DNA of 42,705 nt from Hyphomicrobiales bacterium (GTDB taxonomy: Bacteria > Pseudomonadota > Alphaproteobacteria > Rhizobiales > Xanthobacteraceae), in assembly GCA_019243195.1 (NCBI GenBank), contig JAFAUQ010000153.1, forward strand, positions 1-42,705, written 5' to 3'. The notes under the pieces were generated by a model. That model was not told where the DNA came from. It made no database searches and was given only the letters and a program-made list of their open reading frames with translations. The translations under genes and the position numbers were made by a program. This document shows, in pieces, positions 16,613 through 25,287 of this stretch. Numbering within the stretch: the stretch's first letter is position 1; each line of letters begins with the position of its first letter.

Positions 16613-16677
16613 AGCGGTGGCCCTCCGTCGCTCGCTGGGACTTGTTGTGCCCTAGTGCCCCGAGCAAACGCGTCTAG
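16613..16677 (+). repeat. duplicated flank plus deleted CTAG hairpin
   Basis: Positions 16613-16662 match 22335-22381 (CCCTCCGTCGCTCGCTG, ACTTGTTGTGCC, CTAGTGCCCCG) with few differences. The CTAG-bounded hairpin that follows has shrunk here to 26 nt (CTAG at 16652 and at 16674). It has no coding content. Confidence 0.55.
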
Positions 16678-16946
16678 CAACGAGAGCCGTCCACACATGG
16701 GGGCGCCTGAGCCGCGGTTGCCGCGCGCTGCTGCAAAGCTACGGCCAACTGTGAATTAAAGCTCAAACATATCTCTTCCGCTCTGTATGGGCTCCCATGT
16801 GCCACGTCGGTTCATGGCACGACCCGGACATGCGGTTCGGAAAATCGAACTAACGAATCGAAGCTTTGTCGTTATGCGCAAAAATTCAACGGTAGAGACG
16901 GCGACCCAAGCAGTCCGTCGTATCCCCTAGCGATTGTTTGATGTTC

Positions 16947-16976
16947 GCGCCTGAGCCGACTTTTACGCTCAGGCGC
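16947..16976 (-). terminator. inverted repeat downstream of the Trp/Gly-rich gene
   Basis: A perfect 10-bp inverted repeat, GCGCCTGAGC (16947-16956) and GCTCAGGCGC (16967-16976), with a 10-nt loop, 21 bp beyond the stop of the minus-strand gene at 16998. The minus strand beyond the hairpin is not T-rich, so it is a probable transcript-end hairpin but a weak intrinsic terminator. Confidence 0.5.
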
Positions 16977-16997
16977 CGAACTTCCTAGCTCTAGTAG

Positions 16998-17300
16998 TTA
17001 CCAACGACGCCAGCCACGGCGCCACCCCCATCCACGGCGCCAGCCCCATGGCGATCCCCACACAATAGGGGGCAAAACCACAACCGGGCGCCGCCAGCCC
17101 CAGCCGCCGCGCCAGCCCCAACCGCGGCGCCACCAGGCGCTCGCAGGCGTAGCGGAGGTCGTAAGCGCCAGAGTAGAGACTCCGACCGTTGTGGCGATCT
17201 GGGTGCCGACGGTTCCCACGGCATACGTTCCGATCACCGCCACGAGAGCCAATCCACGAACGACCGTAGTTCTCGCCTTCGCGAGCAGGTTTCCTGCCAT
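16998..17300 (-). CDS. small Trp/Arg/Gly-rich exported or membrane protein
   Basis: A 100-residue protein from ATG 17300 with an excellent Shine-Dalgarno (GGGAGGATTCA). The N-terminal 55 residues include a long hydrophobic stretch (VRGLALVAVIGTYAVG onward to TSATPASA) that may be a signal peptide or membrane anchor. The mature tail is a repetitive WWRRGWGWRGGWGWRRP-type sequence with a central VVVLPPIVWGSPWG. Glycine/aromatic-rich tails of this kind occur in cell-envelope proteins of unknown function. Two copies of a GAGATCGATT motif exactly 30 bp apart lie upstream (17330-17370). Function unknown. Confidence 0.7.
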   Translation of the reverse strand: MAGNLLAKARTTVVRGLALVAVIGTYAVGTVGTQIATTVGVSTLALTTSATPASAWWRRGWGWRGGWGWRRPVVVLPPIVWGSPWGWRRGWGWRRGWRRW

Positions 17301-17329
17301 TGAATCCTCCCGAGGTTTAAATCGATCTC

Positions 17330-17370
17330 ACCTCTGAGCACGTAACGAACCTCAAAGGTAATCGATCTCA
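17330..17370. promoter_or_regulatory. paired AATCGATCTCA direct repeat, possible operator
   Basis: AATCGATCTCA occurs at 17330-17340 and again at 17360-17370, exactly 30 bp (about three helical turns) apart, 30-70 bp before the start of the minus-strand gene at 17300. Same-face spacing upstream of a gene suggests a binding site for a dimeric or paired regulator. This is inference only. The rest of 17371-17659 shows nothing clear. Confidence 0.3.
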
Positions 17371-17659
17371 TATTTGAACCTAACCGAGCGCAAAACCCGT
17401 TGCTGGGAACCTCTGCGTCATTTCGCCTCGCAAAAGCCCCGGCGCCCCTTGGCTTGGTTCTCCTCTGGCGCTGACTGCCTCGCATTAAAATTTGACATAC
17501 CCGCCGCAGGAGCGGTGAATCCTAAATAATGGACACCGAAAAATTGGAAGGCCTCGGCTTTATCGACTCGTCGTTTCGTACTGCCGGCGCGGGTCTACCA
17601 TATCCGGTCGCGGTAGTGAGTTCCTCAGCCGCCGGCGGCAGATGTCCCTGATCTCCTGG

Positions 17660-17815
17660 TCAGCGCCTTGATTTGCCGCGAAGCGCATCCTTTAGACCGC
17701 CGGACGGCGTTTTGTACTTTGCCCGCGGCCTTATCCCCCGGGCCTTTGCCTCTTGGTTTGCTACCTTTAGGCTTTGCATCTCCTGTGGCCTTGCCAGCCG
17801 CTTCCTTGGCCACCT
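17660..17815 (-). pseudogene. decayed CsbD-like gene
   Basis: The minus strand encodes KEAAGKATGDA, an inserted Lys/Pro/Gly-rich stretch, then DKAAGKVQNAV in one frame and GGLKDALRGK with a stop in the next. These match the intact CsbD-like protein at 31159-31332. A one-base insertion after the QNAV codons shifts the frame, and the N-terminus is replaced by unrelated sequence. CsbD proteins are small general-stress proteins. Confidence 0.7.
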
Positions 17816-17818
17816 CTT

Positions 17819-17930
17819 TGCGCCGCCTGCCTGCGGGCGTCGCAAGCCGCCCCAGGGGCTCAGGCAAAAGCTACGCTCGGGGCGATGGCGCAGCGCTGGA
17901 ACGAAGCGGCGAACGAGCGGCGCGATTCCC
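17819..17930 (+). pseudogene. remnant of a small YRxxAxxC-type helical protein gene
   Basis: One frame reads CAACLRASQAAPGAQAKA, then TLGAMAQRWNEAANER, which aligns with ACLRAAQ and MAQKWNEAAVRWER of the intact gene at 12741-12950. No start with an EYR helix precedes it; the upstream sequence is the decayed CsbD gene on the other strand. The fragment is therefore truncated at its 5' end and its C-terminal part has no family resemblance. Confidence 0.55.
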
Positions 17931-18247
17931 CGTACAGTTGGCCGAACGGCACGGCCGGGATGGTCGGCTCGACCTGTCTCCGACAAGGGATCGTCCCGGC
18001 TTCTTCGAGGCGCGGACCTCCAAAAGGAATACCTTATTAGGTTGAGGAGCAGTCTCTGGAGGCATAATCGCTGCCTGTCTGCTCAGCATCTTCCGCACTA
18101 CCGGCTACAGTATCAATATTTGCGCTGCCTCGAGAAGACGGAGTCACCGCCTCCCGCCCGAGACATGTACTTCCTAGGTTCTTTTATAATCATCCATCGG
18201 AACCTTCGCAGGCCCGCAGAGTTGCTCGGCAGGACAGGCGGTTCCCG

Positions 18248-18835
18248 ATGAAGCGGCTGTTATGCGCAGTTCTGCTCGTTTCCTCGCCGGCATGGGCGCA
18301 AGCTCCAAATACCCGCGAGGAGCTCAGGCCGCCATCGGCGTTCGCTTCGATCGGCGATCTGGCGGCACGGTCGCGGGCGCTTTTTTCCGAGGCCGCGAAA
18401 GTCCTCACAAATCCGCGCTGCATGAACTGCCATCCCAATGGGGATCATCCGACTCAAGGGAATGACAGGCATGTTCACTTGCCCCCCGTCACGCGCGGGG
18501 TGGGAACATGCCAGACCTGCCACACGGGTCATAACTATACGCTCCACGAGAAGGCGTCGTACCGAAGCATTCCTGGACACCCGCGCTGGGACATGGCTCC
18601 GATCGAGATGGCGTGGCAGGGGAAAACGCTGGGAGAAATTTGCCATCAGCTCAAAGACAAGGAGCGCAACGGCGGTCGCGATTTGGCGCTGTTGCACGAG
18701 CATGCCGCAAGCGATGACCTTGTTGCTTGGGGCTGGGAGCCGGGCGAGGGCCGCGATCCCGCCCCGGGGACACAAAAACTCTTTGGTGAGCTGATCCAGA
18801 CATGGATAGACACCGGCGCGGCCTGTCCGGAATAA
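18248..18835 (+). CDS. periplasmic di-haem c-type protein (isoquinoline 1-oxidoreductase subunit-like)
   Basis: A 195-residue protein with a signal peptide (residues 1-18, ending AWAQ). It carries two CxxCH haem-binding motifs, CMNCH at 58-62 and CQTCH at 88-92. Further conserved blocks are SIPGHPRWDMAP, MAWQGKTLGEICHQLKD, LALLHEHAASDDLVAWGW and LIQTWIDTGAACP. Proteins of this layout are often labelled isoquinoline 1-oxidoreductase subunit, but the sequence itself shows only an exported c-type cytochrome-like protein, probably electron-carrying. No molybdopterin partner gene is nearby. The ATG is preceded by a modest AGG-type site. Confidence 0.8.
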   Translation: MKRLLCAVLLVSSPAWAQAPNTREELRPPSAFASIGDLAARSRALFSEAAKVLTNPRCMNCHPNGDHPTQGNDRHVHLPPVTRGVGTCQTCHTGHNYTLHEKASYRSIPGHPRWDMAPIEMAWQGKTLGEICHQLKDKERNGGRDLALLHEHAASDDLVAWGWEPGEGRDPAPGTQKLFGELIQTWIDTGAACPE

Positions 18836-19195
18836 CGCGCGACTGCCGCGTCTGTTCGAGACCGCTCGGGCGCAAACATCCAAGATTCCAGGCGAATCGC
18901 ATCGTGCCATTAGTCTGGTTGCCGGCGAAGCCTGGCGAATGGGCGATCGTGGCGAAATCGTACCCTCAGGGAGGCGCAGTCATTTCCGACAAACCATATC
19001 TGGACGTGGAGGGCGGCGGTTAGCTTGCGATCCTCCCATTGCCACCGCATTTGAAGGCAAAATCAAAATCAAACGTCCAGGGCTCCCGTTCGCCACAGCG
19101 CGCCGTCGCCGCATAACCGGGGCCGCCGGTCGAGCATTGCCCGGCTTCCTTCCGACCGGTTGGTTCACGCAAGCGAAGTCTGGTAGGAAAGCAGA
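18836..19195. other. intergenic stretch with a weak small-ORF candidate
   Basis: From GTG 18904 to TAG 19021-19023 the plus strand encodes 39 residues (VPLVWLPAKPGEWAIVAKSY and onward) of protein-like composition but with no good ribosome-binding site and no family that I recognise. It may be a remnant. The remainder shows no clear feature until the ribosome-binding site (AGGAAAG) of the gene at 19196. Confidence 0.25.
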
Positions 19196-19480
19196 GTGCC
19201 CAGAAGGCTCAACATCAACGTCCCCTGGTTCCGGCGGCAGGATTACGAGGCGATCAAAGATTTGCTCGCTGAGGAGCGAATGCCTGTTACGTTTGAGGAA
19301 TGGCATAAGGCTGCGAAAGTACACGTCGACGACATGCAGGCGCGCGGTGTCAATGTTAGAACCGTCATCATTGACCCACGCGAATTTGCTGCACATTGCG
19401 CGGCCTCAGGAATGAAGCCGACCAGGGCAGCACTCGGGGCATTTGCGATAACCATGGCTCGCAGGGGCGAAAACAGTTGA
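19196..19480 (+). CDS. hypothetical protein
   Basis: A 94-residue soluble protein starting at GTG 19196, with AGGAAAG 6-12 nt upstream. It has a helix with RRQDYEAIKDLLAEER, then a second with FEEWHKAAKVHV, a strand (VRTVIIDPREFAAHC) and a final helix ending ITMARRG. There is no signal peptide or metal motif. The alternating helix/strand pattern suggests a compact folded domain. I do not recognise the family. It stands alone, and a CTAG-type hairpin remnant follows at 19529. Confidence 0.65.
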   Translation: MPRRLNINVPWFRRQDYEAIKDLLAEERMPVTFEEWHKAAKVHVDDMQARGVNVRTVIIDPREFAAHCAASGMKPTRAALGAFAITMARRGENS

Positions 19481-19528
19481 GGACTGACGCCTGAATCATT
19501 CGCCGACCGTTTCGGCGAGCCGGAGACC

Positions 19529-19600
19529 AGTGCCGCGAACCCGAAGTTCGCATCATATTGCCGCGCGTCCGATTGCTAACTTAGGGCGCCGCCAAAGCTA
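19529..19600. repeat. degenerate CTAG-family hairpin (type B)
   Basis: AGTGCCGCGAACCCGAAGTT at its left matches the well-preserved element at 39915-39991, and the centre (CATCATATTGCCGCG) also matches. The right arm is worn (GCTAACTTAGGG). The element runs up to the stop codon of the regulator gene ending at 19598. Confidence 0.65.
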
Positions 19601-21175
19601 ATCCAGACCGGCCCGACGGAACGCTTGCACGTAGTGTTCGCGCTCGGCTTCTTCTCTCGTTGGTATTTGGCTAGCGATCCACGCCAACGATATATTGGGT
19701 TGCACCCGACGGAGTTCATTGAGAGCTGCTTTGCCAGTATTTTCTTCCCCGGCCATGGCGGCGGCAGCCGTCAACACCCGGTGGGCGCCGACAAAATCGG
19801 GCCGCTGCCGTATGCCTTGCCGGGCCAACCGGATCGCTTGATCATAGTTACGTCCTACGAACTGCGCGTAGCCGGCGATTCCATAGTACGTTGCCGAAAG
19901 CGGATCGCGGGGGCTCAGTCGCAAGGCGCGCTCGGCCGCCAACGCGCCCTCTTGCCAGCGTCCGCAATAGCACAGCGTCAGGCCATAATAGCCTTGGGCC
20001 AGCGAGAAGCTGGGATTGAGTCGCAGCGCCGTCTCAAACGCAGCGAGGGAATCATCGAAGCGCCGGGTGTAGAGATCAACGCAGCCGAGCGAGAGATGGG
20101 CCCAAGGGTCCTCGGCGTCGGCGGCAACCGCGGCGAGTGCCGCCCGTTCGGCCATCCGGGCGATAGTCGCGATGTCTTCCCATCCCATGTGGGCACAGAA
20201 GCTGTGGCTGGTCGACAGGACGCCGAGCGCCCGGCCGTATTTCGGATCGATAGCGATCGCCTTTTCCAGCAGGGCCTGCGCGACGACATTATCCTCGCGC
20301 GTCACGCGCCAGAAATGCGACAGAGCGCGCATGAGCAAACCCCAGGCGTCCATGCTGTCGGGCAGCTTTCGGCTAGCGCGGGTATTTTCGGCCGCATAGA
20401 GCTGCGGCTCGATAGCCGCCACGACTGCCTGGGCGATCTCCTCCTGCACCGCGAACACGTCGGCCAACTCGCGGTCATAGCGATCCGCCCAGAGATGACC
20501 ACCGGTCAAGGCATCGTTGAGCTGCGCCGTGATGCGCACGCGCTGCCCCTCCCTGCGCACGCTGCCTTCCACGACATAGCCGACGCCAAGGTCTTCAGCG
20601 ATCTGCCGCAGGTGGACCGACTTGGCTTTGTAGATGAATGATGAGTTCCGCGCGATCACGAGGAACCAGCGCAGCTTGGATAGTGCGGTGATGATGTCTT
20701 CGGTAATGCCGTCGGAGAAATATTCCTGGCCTGGATCGCCGGTCATATTGGTGAAAGGAAGGACGGCAATGGCCGGCCGATCCGACAGTGGAACAAAGGC
20801 GGCCTGCGAGGCGCGCATGTCATCAGGGCCCGGCAACCCCGACGGAGCCGATGCGCCACCATCGGCCTCGACGCGAACCGCAGCAACGAACCGCAGACCC
20901 TTGCGGGCGATGGTGCGGATCAGCTTCTGCCGCTTGCCCCCGTCGCGGACTGCTTTGCGCGCCGCGTTGATGCGGCTTGTCAGGGTCGAGTCGGACACGA
21001 TTCGGCCATGCCAAACTGAGGCGATGAGGTCGTCCTTGGTGACCACTCGGTCTCGGTTCTCGATGAGATAAACCAGGAGGTCGAACACTTGCGGCTCGAC
21101 CGCGATTGGCTTGGAGCCGCGACGAAGCTCCCGGAGCTTGGTGTCAAGTATATGATTCGCAAAAGCAAATTTCAC
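19598..21175 (-). CDS. winged-helix (OmpR/CadC-type) regulator with TPR region
   Basis: A 525-residue protein. Residues 1-100 form an OmpR/PhoB-type winged helix (EPQVFDLLVYLIENRDRVVT, DDLIASVWHG, STLTSRINAARKAV). Residues about 135-260 resemble the TolB-like N-terminal part of CadC/adenylate-cyclase-type proteins (RPAIAVLPFTNMTGDPGQEY, DGITEDIITALSKL). Residues about 330-500 are tetratricopeptide repeats. No membrane segment is evident, so it is probably a cytoplasmic transcription factor sensing a partner through its TPRs. It is divergent from the methyltransferase gene at 21333 with 157 bp between the starts, making that gene its likely target. Confidence 0.88.
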   Translation of the reverse strand: MKFAFANHILDTKLRELRRGSKPIAVEPQVFDLLVYLIENRDRVVTKDDLIASVWHGRIVSDSTLTSRINAARKAVRDGGKRQKLIRTIARKGLRFVAAVRVEADGGASAPSGLPGPDDMRASQAAFVPLSDRPAIAVLPFTNMTGDPGQEYFSDGITEDIITALSKLRWFLVIARNSSFIYKAKSVHLRQIAEDLGVGYVVEGSVRREGQRVRITAQLNDALTGGHLWADRYDRELADVFAVQEEIAQAVVAAIEPQLYAAENTRASRKLPDSMDAWGLLMRALSHFWRVTREDNVVAQALLEKAIAIDPKYGRALGVLSTSHSFCAHMGWEDIATIARMAERAALAAVAADAEDPWAHLSLGCVDLYTRRFDDSLAAFETALRLNPSFSLAQGYYGLTLCYCGRWQEGALAAERALRLSPRDPLSATYYGIAGYAQFVGRNYDQAIRLARQGIRQRPDFVGAHRVLTAAAAMAGEENTGKAALNELRRVQPNISLAWIASQIPTREEAEREHYVQAFRRAGLD

Positions 21176-21332
21176 GTCATGCCCACGGATGCTGAACCGC
21201 GAACCGCCTCGGGAAATAATCAGGCCGATGTCGGGGACAAATCACGCCGGGGTCAAAGCCTTTGCCGAGCCATTTTGCGATCCTGCCGTTGATCGATCGC
21301 ACGGACGCGATCGCACGGCAGCGGAGGACACC

Positions 21333-22211
21333 ATGGCCCAAGCCGAAGCAATCAGCTCGGACGTCCGCATGGCGGGCGCCAACCAACTAGCCCATGGGCC
21401 AACGGACACTCTCATTCAGCCGCACAACGAGCGGCCGGCGGCGGTGTGGAGCTCCGGCGGAGATTCTTACGACGCGATCAGCCGGCAGATAGCAACCGCC
21501 CTCGAACACTGCGTCGCCCGGCTCGATCCAAGGCCGGGGGAGCACATCCTCGACCTTGCCACCGGGACCGGTTGGACGTCGCGGCTGGTGGCGGGACGCG
21601 GCGCCGAGGTGGTCGGCGCGGATATCGCGGATGACCTGTTGGCAGCCGCAACTGACCGCGCTCTTCAGGAAGGCCTCGCGATTAAGTACCAAATCGGAGA
21701 TGCGGAGAAGCTGCCGTTTGATGACGGCTCGTTCGATGGCATCATATCGACGTTCGGCGTGATGTTCGCCTCGCGTCCCGAAGCCGCGGCGGCGGAACTG
21801 GCGCGCGTGTGCAAACGGAGCGGCCGCATCGCTCTTGCCACTTGGCTGCCGGATAGCAGCGTCTTTAAGATGTTCCTGGTGATGCGAGCCTTCATGCCTA
21901 CGCCTCCGACCCCCGCGCCACCCTCGCCGTTCGAATGGGGCAACAAGGATCGCGTGCGTACATTGCTGTCGCGCGATTTCGATCTCCAGTTCGAGGAAGG
22001 CGTTGCCACCTACTTCGGCGGTGATGGCACCGCCGCTTGGGACGCGTTCGTGACAGGTTATGGCCCGACCAAGGCTCTGGCCAAGAATCTCGAGGAGAAC
22101 CGCCGGCGCGAATTGAGGGACGCGTTCATAGCCTTCCACGACGAGTACCGGACGGAACTCGGCATCAGCGTTCCCCGGCAATACTTGATCACTCTCGGGA
22201 AACGGAAATAG
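21333..22211 (+). CDS. class I SAM-dependent methyltransferase
   Basis: A 292-residue protein from ATG 21333, chosen because GGAGG lies 5 nt upstream. It has the class I methyltransferase fold: motif I ILDLATGTGWTSRLVAGRGA (residues about 70-90), an acidic residue in VVGADIADDLL, motif II GDAEKLPFDDGSFDGIISTF, and post-motif LARVCKRSGRIALATWL. This is the UbiE/Methyltransf_11 style acting on a small molecule. The C-terminal part (EWGNKDRVRTLLSRDF) is typical of methyltransferases of this type. The acceptor is unknown. It is divergent from a winged-helix/TPR regulator. Confidence 0.88.
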   Translation: MAQAEAISSDVRMAGANQLAHGPTDTLIQPHNERPAAVWSSGGDSYDAISRQIATALEHCVARLDPRPGEHILDLATGTGWTSRLVAGRGAEVVGADIADDLLAAATDRALQEGLAIKYQIGDAEKLPFDDGSFDGIISTFGVMFASRPEAAAAELARVCKRSGRIALATWLPDSSVFKMFLVMRAFMPTPPTPAPPSPFEWGNKDRVRTLLSRDFDLQFEEGVATYFGGDGTAAWDAFVTGYGPTKALAKNLEENRRRELRDAFIAFHDEYRTELGISVPRQYLITLGKRK

Positions 22212-22334
22212 GCCTCACGCCTGTTGAGAAGCGGTTTCCAGCCGCCCTCAAGCGGAAACCGCCCCTCGCAGACGGATGCATTGAAGGGGCTCCTTTGGGC
22301 CTGTCACGTCTCCGACGCCCTGTCGGCTTCTGGC

Positions 22335-22413
22335 GGCGGCCCTCCGTCGCTCGCTGAGACTTGTTGTGCCCTAGTGCCCCGCTTCCGAAGTTCGCATCAT
22401 TTCGCGGCACTAG
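22335..22413. repeat. duplicated flank plus short CTAG-family hairpin
   Basis: The left part (22335-22370) is the flank shared with 16613-16651. From 22371 to 22413 a CTAG-bounded element of 43 nt keeps the left arm of a type A hairpin (CTTCCGAAGTTCGCATCATT) but has lost most of the right arm. Its right-hand CTAG (22410-22413) supplies the TAG stop codon of the DUF1236 gene on the minus strand. Confidence 0.65.
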
Positions 22414-23210
22414 GCAGGAATCACCGCCACGATCTCCAACGTGTCCGGATCGATGATGAGGATTTCCTCGCGTACGATGATGTAATTGAAGCCGCGGTAT
22501 TGCGGAACGATACGAACGATCTCCTCCGGCAACACCACGATGTGGACGTCTCGCGGAATGCGCACCCCCACCCGCACGTCGAAATCGACGTGGTCGACCC
22601 GCGCCGACGAGTTGCGCCCGACAACCGTCTTGATTTCTCTCGTCTGCTCGGAGGAGAGGTGCACCGATCGCGCCTGCGAACTGCGCTCGGATCCGCTGCC
22701 GGTGCTTCCGGCGGTCGAACCGCCGGGCTGCGCGCCCTGGCCGCTCCGCTGGTTCTGCTCCCCGCCTTTCTGTCCGCTGCGCTCGTTCTGCTCACCGGCT
22801 TTTTGACCGGCGCGGTCGTTCTTCTCGGCGCCTCCACTGCGCTCGTTCTTCTCCCCGCCTTTCTGGCCACTGCGCTCGTTCTGCTCACCGGCCTTTTGAC
22901 CGGCGCGCTCGTTCTTCTCGGTGCCTCCACTGCGCTCATTCTTCTCGTCGCCTTTCTGCCCGGTGCGCTCGCTTTTTTCCCCCGCCTTCGAGCCCGCCCG
23001 TTCGCCTTTCTCTTCGCCGCGGCCCGCTTTCTCGCTGCCGCCTTTGACGCCCTCGCTGGCGCGGCTGCCCTTCTCGGCACCGCCCTTCTCCATCTGGCCC
23101 GTACCGCCTCCGGCGCCGGGCGTGCCGCCCGTGCCTTGGGCGGCAGCAATGCCCATGGCCGCCGCCATTGCGACGACTGCCGCCGTAGCGAACAATGACT
23201 TCTTCTTCAT
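22410..23210 (-). CDS. DUF1236 protein with long charged repeat region
   Basis: A 266-residue protein starting at ATG 23210, preceded by AGGA. Residues 1-25 form a signal peptide. Residues about 40-165 are low complexity, made of repeats of 6-14 residues such as GQKGGEKNERSG and KNERAGQKAGEQ. The C-terminal 75 residues are a DUF1236 domain (REIKTVVGRNSSARVDHVDF, VLPEEIVRIVPQYRGFNYII, IDPDTLEIVAVI). DUF1236 proteins are exported in Bradyrhizobium relatives and have no known function. The repeat region should be disordered and highly charged. The stop codon lies inside a CTAG-family repeat, so the natural C-terminus may have been set by that insertion. Confidence 0.85.
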   Translation of the reverse strand: MKKKSLFATAAVVAMAAAMGIAAAQGTGGTPGAGGGTGQMEKGGAEKGSRASEGVKGGSEKAGRGEEKGERAGSKAGEKSERTGQKGDEKNERSGGTEKNERAGQKAGEQNERSGQKGGEKNERSGGAEKNDRAGQKAGEQNERSGQKGGEQNQRSGQGAQPGGSTAGSTGSGSERSSQARSVHLSSEQTREIKTVVGRNSSARVDHVDFDVRVGVRIPRDVHIVVLPEEIVRIVPQYRGFNYIIVREEILIIDPDTLEIVAVIPA

Positions 23211-23317
23211 TGGTGGTCCTCCGCTGGTTGCCCCTTGCCCACCGCTAGAACGCAACAGGAAAATTGTTGTTCCTCACTGCGGCCGGCGGGTGCCAAAGGC
23301 AGGCGGCCGCTCTTCTG

Positions 23318-25129
23318 TCACGCGCGCAACTGCTCCGGTTTCGCCGGCATTTCGTTCACGTCCACGATCGCCTCGACCAGGGCGGCGCGCGGCGAAGCGA
23401 GCGCTGCGGCGATGGCGGGACGCACCTCCGACGGCTGCGCGCAGCGGAAGCCGTCGGCGCCGCAGGCGCGCGCATAAGCGACGAAATCGATCGGCGACAG
23501 CGCGCAACCGAACTCCGCATTGCCGAGGTCGCGCTGCTCGAACTTCACTTCCGCAAGACTGTCGTTCTTGAACAGCACGACCTTGACCGGCGCGTTGAGC
23601 TGCACGGCGGTGGCAAGCTCGGCCATCAGCATGGCAAAGCCGCCGTCGCCGACGACGGTGACCGACTGGCGCCCCGGATAGGCGAGACTGGCGGCAATCG
23701 CGAGCGGCAGGCCCGAGCCCATGCTTGCCAGCATGCCGGTTCCGGTGAAGCGCTGGTTCGGCCGCAAGCGCAAATGGCGCGCGGCGAAATGCGTGTTGGC
23801 GCCGGTGTCGAGCGAGATCACCGCATCGTCGGCCAAAAGATCGCTCAGCGCGCGGACGACCATCTGCGGGCGCAACGGCGTCCGCTCCGTCGTTTCCACC
23901 TGGTCGAGGAGCGCACGCCAGTCCTGCATGCGCGCCTGCGCTTCGTTGAGAAAGCTGCGGTCGCCGTGCGGCGCGAGGAGCGGCGCGAGCTGCTGCAAGG
24001 TTCCTTTCACGTCGCCGACGAGGCCGATTTCGGTCGGGTAGCGCAGCCCAATGCGGTCCGGGTTGAGATCCACTTGCACCGCGCGCGCCTGGCCCGGCCG
24101 CGGATAGGAATCGATCCACGGCATGGTCGAGCCGAGGATCAGCAAAGTATCGCAATTGTGCATGGCCCAATGCGAAGGCGCGGTGCCGAGGTGGCCGATT
24201 CCGCCGGTAGTCAGCGGCGAGTCGTCGGCCAGCACGGCCTTGCCCAGCAGCGCCTTGGCGACCGGCGCGCCGAGCACATCGGCGATCCGTTCGACCTCGG
24301 CCCGGGCCGCGAGCGCGCCCTGGCCGGCGAGGATCGCGACCTTGCTGCCGGCGTTGAGGACATCGGCCGCCGCGCGCAACTGATCGAGCGGCGGCACCGC
24401 CGCCACCGGCAGCCAGCTGGTCGAGGTGCGTGCGCCGTGATTTTCCATCGACGGCTTGTCGGCCGCGAGCTTCATCATCTGCACGTCCTTGGCGACGGTG
24501 AGATGGGCGACGCCGCGGTTGCCGAGCGCGGCGCGGCAGGCGCGGTTGGCGACGATGAGGGCGTGGTCGGGGCCCGTCACCTCCACGTTATAGAGCGCCA
24601 CGTCCTGCATCAGAGCGGTTGTGCTCACGCCTTGCTGAAAGCGCGTTCCGATCAAATCGTGAAACGTCGTGCCCGTGATGGCCACGACCGGCGCGCCGTC
24701 CAGATGCGCATCGTAGAGGCCGTTCATCAGATGGATGGCGCCCGGTCCGGTGGTGCCGAGGCACACGCCGAGCCGACCCGTGTGCTTGGCGATGCCCGAA
24801 GCCATGAACGCGGCCGCCTCCTCGTGGCGCACGCCGACATAGCGGATGCGGTCCTGCCGCTTGCGCAAAGCCTCGATGATCGAGTTGATCCCGTCCCCGA
24901 CAACCCCGAAGACGAACGGCGCGCCCCAGGCGATCAGGGTCTCGACCAGAATGTCGGCAGTGTTGCTTTGCTCATCCGGGCGCGGTGTCGGCTGCGGCGC
25001 GAGGCTCGGCGCCGTCGCCGACGGTGCTGCCTGCGCTTGCGCGATTGCCATGGCGCTCAATCCGGCGGCGCCGGCAAGCTCGAGGAAGTCGCGGCGGGCA
25101 AGGCCGGGGGCGCGCGTTTTGCGGGGCAC
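23318..25129 (-). CDS. TPP-dependent enzyme (pyruvate oxidase / acetolactate synthase family) with Tat-like signal
   Basis: A 603-residue protein from GTG 25129, with AGGGAGAG just upstream. Residues 1-35 carry ARRDFLELAGAAGLSAMAIA, a twin-arginine-type signal, unusual for this family. The N-terminal TPP domain has GVVGDGINSIIEAL and the catalytic Glu in RHEEAAAFMA (about residue 103). A central domain follows. The C-terminal TPP domain has the GDG-to-N cofactor motif (VVGDGGFAMLMAEL to LFKNDS). The family includes PoxB-type quinone-dependent pyruvate oxidase. The substrate cannot be fixed from sequence. It is divergent from the oxalate decarboxylase gene, with 158 bp between them. The frame is open to 25303 but that extension looks non-coding. 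Confidence 0.85.
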   Translation of the reverse strand: MPRKTRAPGLARRDFLELAGAAGLSAMAIAQAQAAPSATAPSLAPQPTPRPDEQSNTADILVETLIAWGAPFVFGVVGDGINSIIEALRKRQDRIRYVGVRHEEAAAFMASGIAKHTGRLGVCLGTTGPGAIHLMNGLYDAHLDGAPVVAITGTTFHDLIGTRFQQGVSTTALMQDVALYNVEVTGPDHALIVANRACRAALGNRGVAHLTVAKDVQMMKLAADKPSMENHGARTSTSWLPVAAVPPLDQLRAAADVLNAGSKVAILAGQGALAARAEVERIADVLGAPVAKALLGKAVLADDSPLTTGGIGHLGTAPSHWAMHNCDTLLILGSTMPWIDSYPRPGQARAVQVDLNPDRIGLRYPTEIGLVGDVKGTLQQLAPLLAPHGDRSFLNEAQARMQDWRALLDQVETTERTPLRPQMVVRALSDLLADDAVISLDTGANTHFAARHLRLRPNQRFTGTGMLASMGSGLPLAIAASLAYPGRQSVTVVGDGGFAMLMAELATAVQLNAPVKVVLFKNDSLAEVKFEQRDLGNAEFGCALSPIDFVAYARACGADGFRCAQPSEVRPAIAAALASPRAALVEAIVDVNEMPAKPEQLRA

Positions 25130-25287
25130 GTGTTCTCTCCCTGAGATATGGCGCGGAGATAACGCGGCCGGCGTCGCTGCGGTTGCCTCATGCGCGTAAG
25201 GAGACCCGAGGAACCCGCCGCCTTCGCGGCGAGTTTCCGCATCACGCCCGCCGTCCGGCTCGCGCCACCGTGGATGAGGGAGGTTCC

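Larger units (their letters stand above)
16297..16997. other. 700-bp stretch of gene debris
   Basis: No intact gene is present. The stretch holds a C-terminal fragment of a TPP-enzyme gene (16394-16447), the detached 89-bp OGT tail (16451-16539), a duplicated flank with a deleted CTAG hairpin (16613-16677), and a perfect inverted repeat (16947-16976). About 270 bp (16680-16945) show nothing recognisable. Confidence 0.6.

Noticed and set aside
22700-23000. Short tandem repeats resembling a minisatellite
   Set aside because: They encode the KNERSGQK-type repeat inside the DUF1236 protein in one long frame.
23264-25144. Plus-strand frame of 626 codons opposite the TPP enzyme
   Set aside because: It is a shadow of the TPP enzyme; composition is Arg/His-rich and without motifs.
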